A stretch of 39,276 nucleotides of DNA, taken from positions 1 through 39,276 of the forward strand of contig LRSR01013012.1 in the NCBI GenBank assembly GCA_001579985.1. The letters are read 5' to 3'. The DNA is from Hypsibius dujardini (Eukaryota; Tardigrada; Eutardigrada; Parachela; Hypsibiidae). Position 1 is the stretch's first letter; the number at the start of each line of letters is the position of its first letter. The notes under the pieces are model-generated. The model saw nothing but the letters and a program-made list of their open reading frames with translations, did not search any database and was not told the DNA's origin. Position numbers and translations under genes: made by a program. Below are positions 21,401 through 39,276 of this stretch, piece by piece.

Positions 21401-23322
21401 ATCAGAATCGGGAAGAGACGCCGGGATTGATTTCGGCGTTGTTGACTCCGTTTGGTGGTAGTGGAGGTGTTGCAGGGGCCGCACGTGCGGCGTTGTTGCC
21501 CACGCCGGCGAGTGAACCGAGCCAGGCTTGGGGCTCTTCTACTGGTGAGATTTCAGCCGTCTGGCCCATTTGTTTTTTAGTGATTGATAAAACCACTATT
21601 TACTAGTTTTGATCGATGTTTAGACTGGAAGATGTTTTGTTTCATTAATTCAGTTAATTACGTGTACTAGTAATTACTGTCCTCCTCCTTTGATGTGTGT
21701 TTTTAATAGGAACACCTGAAAAAGTTATTTTGAAATAATTCATGATCAGATTAATCAATAGTTTTCACCATGTAAAGAAAAATTATTGTTCATCGGTATC
21801 ATTTGTTTTGGTTCGTTCATGGCCTGACAGTTAATCATTTGAGCCGTTTTATTGTCTTGCGGAAAACCGAAAAATCACTTGTCTTATTGCAAGAATCTGA
21901 TCCCCAATGACAAATAAGCGATAAAAGGCTATATGACTGTGAATTTCTTGCAATTCTAGCTTTATATTTGCGCCAGGCGAAAACTTTGTCCGAATTAAAA
22001 AATAATATAAAATATAAATATAAATATATTCATTGACCCTTCTACCGAATCAATTGCAACATACTTCATTTTGGCAGTGAAATATTCTGAGTTTCTAAAT
22101 ACTGCAAAATATTTTTATTTTTAATATTCTAATTGACCGCCGAATCCTGAACGAAGCTTATTTTTCAGGCGCGGCAACGGACAAGAGAACTCCGGAAAAG
22201 CCAGTTGCCTCATCTTTACTCCGGGCACCCATTGCTGGTGGCGGTAGTAGCTCCTCCCCCGCCATTGCTGCGGCCATTGCTGCGGCCACAGGGGTTAATC
22301 CAACATACGAAAAGCCTGCTTCGGACAAACCACCCAGCCTGTTTCAGCAGATTGTCGGTGTCACCTTGGCCGGGCAAGGCGGCGCTCTTCCACCAGCCAC
22401 CGCACCATTATCAGCAGCTGAGGAGGAGAAAAAAGCCGGCCTTGACTCTGCCTTATCCGACAGTAACTCCTCCTTGACGGCCGCCCTGAAGGCGCGCAGC
22501 AATCGGCCCTCCCTGACGGCCATCCTAGACCGACTGCAGAGTAAGAGCCGCGTCGACTTCACCGAGGGCTCCCACGACTCCTCCGACCTACAGGATCACG
22601 TTTTCAAGCAGTTGTCCGAACAGACAGACGTCACGGTGGTCAGCGGTGGGGACGTGTCCGTCGTCGTTGGTCGGACAGACACTGTCACCTCACCGGAAAT
22701 TCCTCTCCGGAATCGGGAACCGTCGGTTACACTAGCGACGTCTTCGGCGGAGCCGATTGCTGCGGCCCCGGCGGTGGTTGAGGCGGAAAAATTGCATGCG
22801 AAGGAGGAACCGGAAAAGCAACTCGTGGTTGTGGAAGCTGAAAAACCGAAGGAGGAACCGACTGCGGCAGCGGCGGCAACTGCGAAAAGTCTGATTTTGG
22901 TACCGTATTCTAGCGATGACGACGCGAGTTGTGATGAGTCTGCTTTACCGCCGTCTCCAGCTGAGACGATGACGATGATGACGCGCAAGGAAGTGCTCGT
23001 AGAGACGGTTCAGGCCGCTCCGGCACTGGCTCCGCAGAGTCCGGAGATTATGGATCATCGACCGATGTCGCTGATGGCTGCGCCTGCTACCGAGACTGTG
23101 GTGAATTCTTCTGCGACGACTGCGATCAACGTTGAAACGCCGTCGACGGATGTGGTGATGGAACCGTCGCCTCCGCAGCCATCGACCTCGATGGCGGTTC
23201 CCGACGCGGTGGTGCTCAGCCGGCTGACCGGTCGGCTGTCGGAGGACCGGACCAGTCCGCTGATTGTGGACGACCCAATGCTGGACGCGGCTTTTTTTCC
23301 CACGGACGATGAAAAGAATTGA
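15442..23322 (+). CDS. MED1: MED1, Mediator of RNA polymerase II transcription subunit 1
   Basis: Exons: 15442-15532, 15969-16020, 16287-16407, 17200-17258, 17416-17487, 17551-17628, 18013-18080, 18143-18226, 18298-18540, 18697-18800, 18869-19046, 19173-19268, 19354-19450, 19539-19886, 20142-20643, 20774 into the gap, after the gap to 21544, and 22169-23322 (TGA). Phases agree except across the N gap. About 1,340 residues are visible. The start has a strong GCCGCCATGG context. The MED1 domain (roughly residues 1-490) shows FFRLDIQIVSGNVIDVW, FFLCLCALEEDLYAIHKQL and VPAVLKVLRRQAALNEIIGS. After it comes a long Ser/Pro/Ala-rich disordered region with a basic PPKKKKVRV stretch. MED1 contacts activators in the middle module of Mediator. 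I saw no LxxLL nuclear-receptor box in the exons read. Confidence 0.9.
16085..16207. mobile_element. TA-flanked hairpin, MITE-like, in MED1 intron 2
   Basis: A 123-bp inverted repeat beginning CACACGTGGCAAAAATTTTG and ending in its near complement, with TA on both sides (16083-16084 and 16208-16209). Arms of about 45-50 bp pair with few mismatches (GCGCTGACCGAGTTAAG versus CTTAACTCGGTTAGCGC). TA flanks suggest mobilisation by a Tc1/mariner-type transposase. Confidence 0.7.
16601..16734. repeat. 45-bp AT-rich tandem repeat in MED1 intron 3
   Basis: Three consecutive copies begin AATATTCAATTTAAAGTTGA at 16601, 16646 and 16691; the third has one difference in the first ten bases. Related, more diverged sequence extends upstream to about 16560. 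Confidence 0.85.
16876..17107. mobile_element. TA-flanked long hairpin, MITE-like, in MED1 intron 3
   Basis: Arms of about 98 bp (16876-16973 and 17010-17107) are near-perfect reverse complements around a 36-bp loop. The element begins TGAGGCAAAGTGTGTATTTC and is flanked by TA at 16874-16875 and 17108-17109. It has no coding capacity. It is not related in sequence to the hairpin at 16085-16207. Confidence 0.8.
17629..18012. other. MED1 intron 6, rich in TTTAGT motifs
   Basis: A 384-bp T-rich intron in which TTTAGT or TTTTAGT recurs about nine times between 17740 and 17945. No gene or hairpin is seen. Confidence 0.5.
18543..18658. repeat. 19-bp tandem repeat filling MED1 intron 9
   Basis: Six copies of a unit ACGACATTTGGTCCTCGGA (first copy 21 bp) lie in the 156-bp intron 18541-18696. 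The intron has no stop codon in the flanking frame and is divisible by three. Confidence 0.9.
20802..20898. other. Assembly gap (97 N) inside MED1
   Basis: The gap interrupts the exon that starts at 20774. The frames before (20774, phase 0) and after (20899, phase 0) differ by one base modulo three if 97 is the true length, so the gap size is an estimate or it hides an intron. Confidence 0.95.
21545..22168. other. Last MED1 intron
   Basis: 624 bp, AT-rich, donor GTGAGA at 21545 and acceptor TTTTTCAG ending at 22168. No repeat or gene found. Confidence 0.6.
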
Positions 23323-23838
23323 ATCTGCCGTTTGGGATTTTTTCGCTCCAGCTGCTGTTTATTTATAATTCACTTTTTATATGTATTTTAAATATTTTTT
23401 TCTTCTACTCAGTTTGTACGGTACAATCATTATGTATTGAGGATCCTGTTTCTTGTTATTTTTGCTAGCTTTTAATCATGTTACGTTATTTGTTCGTGCT
23501 TTTCATCCTCTCACGCAAGTCTCACATTCGGTTTTGCAACCGCCGATCTGTTATACTGTCAGACCTTTTCCCAAGGGTCCCAGGTCCTTTTTTCAGTAAA
23601 CTTTGTTGTCGGTCTACTTGAAGGGCATCTTCAAAGCATGAATTTGGATTTTTAAATACTTTAAGAGCTGCCGAATTATTTGTTTGATAAATCTTTGTAA
23701 AGTAGCTCTAAGACTGAGCCGGATAATAATTTATTAATTGACCAGAAAATTAATGGCACACTTTATAAAATCATTGAAAAACAGGCTAATGAAATTGCTC
23801 TATAAAATTAAAATCAACTCTGGATAAGGGGCTCAAAA
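23323..23838. other. Tail-to-tail intergenic: 3' ends of MED1 and the GH31 gene
   Basis: 516 bp, AT-rich. A TTTATT at 23730-23735 is an AATAAA on the minus strand, 104 bp past the GH31 stop codon. No clear AATAAA was found for MED1. Confidence 0.6.
23730..23735 (-). promoter_or_regulatory. Candidate polyadenylation signal of the GH31 gene
   Basis: AATAAA on the minus strand, 104 bp downstream of the stop codon at 23839-23841. Confidence 0.5.
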
Positions 23839-34172
<10,334 letters not shown>

Positions 34173-34577
34173 GATTTTAATTTACAGTTCTGTGTCAAAA
34201 CTCCAAAATGAAAATTACCGAAGAAAATTGTTTCCTACATCGAAGGTGCCTCTCAAAATCCCGAGGTGAGCTTATCTTAATTTGCCTGGATATTATCATT
34301 AAGAAATTACTTTGATTGTCCGCCATTGTTCGGGAAAAGCGAAACGTGGAAGTTTTCCCCTGTCCAATACTCTGAACAATATTGTGCCGCCTTTGCGTTA
34401 GGAGGTGTTGTCCGCAACGCTCTTATTTGTTCCGGAAGGATAACATGTCTTGGCTCCACTCGAGATAACTGCTACACACAATGCCGGGTATTGTAGGTTA
34501 CGCGATGTTTTCGAAGGTCCGCTGATACCTTGCCCTGCGGCTGGAATAATGGCCTGTTGCGTCTGTTTGCGATAGGA

Positions 34578-34640
34578 AGGTGTGTGTCTGTGTGTGTGTC
34601 TGTGTGTCTGTGCGTGTGTGTGCGTGTGTGTGTGTGTGAC
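34578..34640. repeat. GTGTCTG/GTGT simple repeat
   Basis: Mixed TGTGTCTG and TGTG units in the region upstream of the GH31 gene. Confidence 0.8.
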
Positions 34641-34988
34641 TGAACAATTGGCCGGAGGTAAACGTGATAGTCAGACATAATTATGTGAACGATATTTGCC
34701 GATGCGAATTGATATCGATAGGCTACGTGGAGGAGTCGTCTGTTAAGACGGAAGGATAAGACGTTTCGCTGAACGTACCTTTGCAAGTTGGAAATCATGT
34801 GACCGTGATGACCTGCACTCGCCAGATTCATATATACCATGATAATAAAGTGATAAAGTAAGAAATGTCAGCATCATAAGATGCTAGAGTTTTTGACCGA
34901 AATTTATATCAGTTTTACTTGGCATCTTTTTTTGGTAGTTGAAAACTGCAAAAAAAAAATAAAAACACCAAAAGAGAGAGGTACGGCG

Positions 34989-35006
34989 GAGTGAGAGCTC
35001 TCACTC
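34989..35006. promoter_or_regulatory. 18-bp perfect palindrome
   Basis: GAGTGAGAGCTCTCACTC equals its own reverse complement. It lies between two divergent genes; a dimeric factor site is possible but unproven. Confidence 0.4.
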
Positions 35007-35638
35007 GCTCAGATCGGACTTGGTCCTAATTCCCAATTCGGACGTGATAACCGTTTATGTTCCCCGACTGCTGGACCCTTCATACTGCGTGCGGACCACT
35101 TGATTGAATAGGAAAAAAAATCCGCGCCCTTCCGTGGAACAAATCCGGCGCAGCTGTGTGCGAAAATTAGCCGGTTCCATTTGTGGCGAGAGAGAAATTA
35201 GAATCCGAATAAGTTTGACAGGAACAAGAAGTGATGGACGAATGTTTAGAGAACTCATCGAGCTCACATGCGATAGCATCGCACCGATATTCCACGGTGT
35301 TGCGGCGCGCTCGCAGGGAGCCTCAAAATAAACCTCTCCACATGGATACACTACAGAAGATGTAAAAAAATAACAAGCATCCCAGCTCATCACTCTCTTT
35401 CTTCGGCTAAAAATAATTTGTCCGTTTCTCTCATCGCTCGGTTAGCCGCGGCGTAATCGGTGAAAGAACCCACACAGCCATGCACACGGAGAGCAAAATG
35501 ACTATCTTGTCAACGAGACGGAGGGATCGCAAGGCAATCGGACAACGTTCGAACGACATGCTGAGAGAAAAAATAAATCATTATAATCGTTGCCATTTTT
35601 CCGCCTCGGAATTGGGGAATTATTCTGTGAAATTATAA

Positions 35639-37706
35639 ATGTGCTGGAAACGGCTGACCGGCGTGCATCGTTACAAGTACAGCATGAGGAATTTCACCAC
35701 CTTAGAATGGGGCCTCATCGTTGTCTGCACGCTGCAGCTGTTTTCCGGGATATCCCTCTTAGTGGTCAATTCCATTTTGGTGGCGGTGGAAGACGTCCTG
35801 ATCTGGGGATACTACCGGTCGGAGTCGATTTTCGGCAAGTCTCCGGAATATAATTACACCCTGGTGACATGTGCGCTCTATGTGCTCGGACTGACTCTTT
35901 TCTGTTGCGGTAAGCATTAGGATATACAGTGTGTATATACCGTATAAATAAATAAAGTATCTGGGGGTCTTCAACGTAATTATTTTAATTAGTTCCTATT
36001 CCCAGACTTCACGTTTTAGTAATTATAATAATTATACTTGTTCAGGTACAGTAAAGACTTTAATTAGAGAATACATTTGGAAGAGATACTTTACTGAATT
36101 TTTGCTGGAATAATCGCGTAATATTATAAATGTTACTCGGAGACCGTATTCGGTTGCGGTAATATCAGTAACTGGTGATATTTGATGGGGTCTTCAACGT
36201 AATTATTTTTTTCCTGTTTCAGAATTCACATTTTAGTAAGAGATTAATTAATTACTCTTTTTTAAATACTAACTGAAATTACAGAAAACGTATTTTGAAA
36301 TTGAGAATGTGTTTATTGTTACACACGTTTCATGTTTATTGCATTGTTTCTTGCAGGCGCTTTCGGACTGTGTGGCATCTTGATGTGGCGCTACCGAGGA
36401 ACCTTCATCATCCTGTATATTTTCAGTGCGCTGGTTTCCTTGAGCTGCATCGGTGTGGTGCTCTACGTCATTTTCGACGTAGTTGGCCATCAGATGGATC
36501 GCATTGAAGGCTACGAGGTCAGTTAATTTATTGGTCCTTGTACTTCCTAATATTAAACATAAATTTAAGAGGACGTCAAATTTCATTAAATTAAATACAG
36601 TATTGGAAGGAATTTAATACTGTTCCTTTTCGTTCATTCACACTCTAAAATTATTGGAAATAAATAAATTATTATGATTTGGAAACAATTTTAATATATT
36701 CGGTCAATAAAATGCACCCAAATGAAAAAAACTACTTTGCAGGTCGCGCCAAAATCAGTCGTTGCGCTTTTACAAAGGAACGACACATTTAGCTGTAGTT
36801 AAAAAAAATATTTCAATTTTCACACTAAAAATTTGTGTAACTGAAAGTTTGAATTTACTAGTATCTGTTTTAGTTGATTTCTAGTTTATTTTTGTCGTGT
36901 CCACTCGATTTTATTAATCAGCGACGTAAACGGATTTTGTGTGGATTTTCGTGTTGAAAGTTGTGTGTTCCCTTACAAAGTTTCTTTAAAAAAATTTTTT
37001 AGCGAAAAATTTGAAGGAATCAGGGTGCCGGTCGACAGATGGCGGGGTACTCGGTGTTAATGCAGGTGCTCACTTACGATGATGCTTTGCTCATCTTTAA
37101 AAGTAAACAGACGACCGGAAAAAAATTAAATATTTTCCTGTCTGTATAATTAATAAGTAATTGAAAAGAAAACGTGAAGTTGCAGTAAACAACGTTACAT
37201 AGGCGCACTATATGATGCTTTTTTCTTGTGGCCTTCAGCGCGAGTACAGCACCATCGTCTTCAACGGTCCCCATGAGGATCAGGAAAAGCGCGGCTACCT
37301 GTACGACGAGAAGAAGCGCCAGCACTTTGACCAGGTTCAAAGGGACATCCGTTGCTGCGGCTATATCTCTCCGATGGATTGGCTGCAGCGGAGTCCGACC
37401 GGATACATTCCGCCGAGCTGTTGCCGGTTCACCGAGGACGAGACGGGCAAGTGCCGGCACTTGGGAGTGCGGCTAGATGGCGTCACTAATGCGACGCAGT
37501 TGAGTCTGGCGGAAGCGTGGGACGAGGGATGCTTCGTTAAACTGGAGGAGCGGGAACACACCGTCAACGTCTTGGCGTACATTTTTTACGGCTGCATCAC
37601 GTCGGCGGGAATTATTTTGCAGTTGATTGGACTAATTCTGGCGGTGCTGTATAAATTGACAAATTTTAGTGTTATTATGAGACCCACGTATTCCACGCAT
37701 TTGTAG
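35639..37706 (+). CDS. Tetraspanin
   Basis: Three exons, 35639-35909, 36357-36517 and 37239-37706 (TAG), phases consistent, 299 residues. Four hydrophobic segments: TM1 around LIVVCTLQLFSGISLLVV, TM2 VTCALYVLGLTLFCCG, TM3 FIILYIFSALVSLSCIGVVL, and TM4 YGCITSAGIILQLIGLILAV. The large extracellular loop between TM3 and TM4 carries the hallmark CCG motif (DIRCCGYISPMDW), PPSCC and EGCF, six cysteines in all, and one N-glycosylation sequon (NAT). Cytoplasmic cysteines beside TM1 and TM2 could be palmitoylated. Tetraspanins organise membrane microdomains. The subfamily is not resolved. Intron 36518-37238 is AT-rich with nothing recognised in it. Confidence 0.92.
35961..36243. repeat. Short direct duplication in tetraspanin intron 1
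   Basis: GGGTCTTCAACGTAATTATT recurs at about 35965 and 36188, each followed by a pyrimidine tract, CAG and a similar TTCACRTTTTAGTAA. Confidence 0.65.
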
Positions 37707-37821
37707 CTAGCCTGAGTCGCCCGTTTTTTATGGCAAAGCTTCAACAACTGCAAATTAAGAACGCCATGAATGAGCGGGTTGATCTGCATTTACGTCTTTC
37801 TGTTTTTTGCATATCCATGTA

Positions 37822-38063
37822 GCTGTCTGCCTGACTGTCGGTCTGTGTATCTCTGTCTGTGTGTCTGTCTGCCTGTATGTCTGCCTGAATGTCTGCCTGA
37901 ATGTCTGCCTGAATGTCTGCCTGAATGTCTGCGTGTCTGCCTGAATGTCTGCCTATATGTCTGTGTGTCTGCCTGTCTGAATATCTGTCTAAATATCTGT
38001 TTACCTGAATGTCTGCCTGAATGCCTGCCTGAAGGTCTGCCTGTATATCTGTGTCTATGTAAG

Positions 38064-38095
<32 letters not shown>
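37822..38095. repeat. CTGT/CTGCCTGAATGT array
   Basis: CTGT and CTGC units with a repeated 12-bp higher-order unit CTGCCTGAATGT between about 37877 and 38035, closing with pure CTGT. Confidence 0.9.
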
Positions 38096-38096
<1 letters not shown>

Positions 38097-39147
38097 TGTT
38101 AATCAAAATAGCACTGGCAAATATTTTTACGATCTCATTCCACGAAGATCTCAAGGAAATCTCATTTTGGGATCTCTGCCTGGACGCCACGCCGTGTCAC
38201 GTAGCATGCGTTTCGGGAGCAATCGCATCGCCGAGATTAAATGACACAATTACCGCCTCGGACAGTGGAGAGTGGGAGAATTTCCATCATAAAAGATTAA
38301 CTGCCCAGGATCGGTTTGAGGGGGAGCGCGCAATATGTGTGATAAGCAGATGAAAGGCGCCAGAGTAAACATACTACTCTCAAATCTAGGGATTCTCCGC
38401 TCCTTGCGATCTTCATCATCCCGGCCATCCACCCAACCCTGTGGCCCTCCGGGTGGTCATCCTCTCTTCGTGACTCGCTCAAGTAAAGGAATGCATTGGC
38501 GTCCGTTTGCCTTGAGAATCTCTTCAATTGCAACGGCAACTGAACTGCTTCCGTTCCACTTCTAACAGGATGAAGTTTATAATAACAGAGGCTCTTATTT
38601 CACAACTCTCCCTCTTTCAAGCTAATTTCCTCAAATTCATGTACTAGTACTTTAATCTCAATTTTCATTCGACTAACTAGTAATTTTTACTTATTTTAAT
38701 TTAAGATATTAAAAAATAGTAAACCATATAAATTTAGATTCGTTTAATTGTTTACACATTGGTACCAAATTGGTGCCAAAAAAAACCCGAAATGCATCGA
38801 AATCACAGAAATTAAATTTTCGAAAATGAAATGTGGCATATTGTATTCAATTACCAAAGTTAAATTGAAGTGAATTTAATAGACAGAAGAAAACGAAATT
38901 TATTTTAAACGAAATTCATTTTGTGATCATCAAAAAAGGGGTTGAGAAATGGCCACCAATGTAATTGAATATATCTGCAAAACATTTCGGTCGCGCTTGC
39001 AGTCCGTCAAGTGAGCACCTCACGTCGAGATTTGTCGACAGCCTCACACCTTGCCCCGTGAAGGGCACTGTAAGGGCCTCTTCAGAACTTCATCTTGGTT
39101 TTGAAAAATCGCAATAAATCACAGCGCTTGACACTTGCCTCGATTGA

Positions 39148-39149
<2 letters not shown>

Positions 39150-39194
<45 letters not shown>
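39150..39194. repeat. (TC)n dinucleotide repeat
   Basis: An almost uninterrupted CT run ending in TTTCTGTCG. Confidence 0.9.
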
Positions 39195-39197
<3 letters not shown>

Positions 39198-39276
39198 GTC
39201 GTGGTGGAACTGAAAAACCGGCTGCTGGTCAGTCTCACTGTATGTACGAAACAGTTAACACCCGATGCACGCGACC

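Larger units (their letters stand above)
34173..35638. promoter_or_regulatory. Divergent region between the GH31 gene and the tetraspanin
   Basis: 1.47 kb between two head-to-head genes. It holds a TG-rich simple repeat (about 34578-34640), an 18-bp perfect palindrome (34989-35006) and a small minus-strand reading frame (35431-35559). Promoters of both genes are presumably here, but no core element can be named. Confidence 0.45.
37707..39276. other. Downstream region without a supported gene
   Basis: It contains a long CTGT array (37822-38095), a unique stretch (38100-38560) with open but unrecognised frames, AT-rich sequence (38580-38930) and a TC dinucleotide run (about 39150-39194). I see no exon I can defend. 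Confidence 0.5.

Noticed and set aside
22596-23303. Minus-strand frames opposite the MED1 tail
   Set aside because: Antisense shadows of a GC-rich, low-complexity coding exon.
38063-38565. Open frames on both strands downstream of the tetraspanin
   Set aside because: No recognisable domain, and the plus-strand frame starts inside a CTGT array; not enough to call a gene.

Overview
The window is a gene-dense piece of an invertebrate metazoan nuclear genome. The evidence is spliceosomal GT-AG introns in every gene, animal-type proteins (MED1, TRAPPC11, PRPF38A, a tetraspanin, a sucrase-isomaltase-type ectoenzyme), a cut-and-paste DNA transposon, and a 97-base run of N marking a draft-assembly gap. 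I cannot place it in a phylum from sequence alone. I built the gene models by hand from both strands; exon phases agree across every junction reported for six of the eight genes. In MED1 one join is broken by the assembly gap, and in the pogo-type gene two donors are less certain.

Layout. 197-2615 (+): 3' half of TRAPPC11, a vesicle-tethering (TRAPP) subunit. 2987-5269 (-): intron-split pogo/jerky-type transposase-derived gene. 5757-8197 (+): PHD-finger protein, head-to-head with the previous gene. 8743-12533: a complete PIF/Harbinger transposon with TTA target duplications, imperfect terminal inverted repeats, a HARBI1-type nuclease (+) and a MADF-BESS DNA-binding protein (-) facing tail to tail. 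12915-14460 (+): PRPF38A, a spliceosomal protein. 15442-23322 (+): MED1, a Mediator subunit, with two hairpin MITE-like elements in its introns. 23839-34172 (-): a 38-exon type II membrane alpha-glucosidase with two GH31 modules and two trefoil domains, like vertebrate sucrase-isomaltase and maltase-glucoamylase. 35639-37706 (+): a three-exon tetraspanin. The last 1.5 kb has no gene I can support.

The genes are neighbours rather than an operon: housekeeping RNA and trafficking factors sit beside a digestive-type ectoenzyme and transposon-derived genes. Introns and flanks are full of degenerate CTGT/ACAG tetranucleotide arrays; these also lie inside introns of the transposon's own genes.

The most notable observations are: the intact-looking two-gene Harbinger element with subterminal motif arrays; a 14-nt microexon carrying the catalytic nucleophile of the second GH31 module, while the nucleophile codon of the first module is itself split by an intron; a repeat-filled MED1 intron of 156 nt with no stop in frame; two TA-flanked hairpins in adjacent MED1 introns; and a multi-exon pogo-type gene whose first catalytic acid appears replaced. 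I did not find a clearly new biological system.
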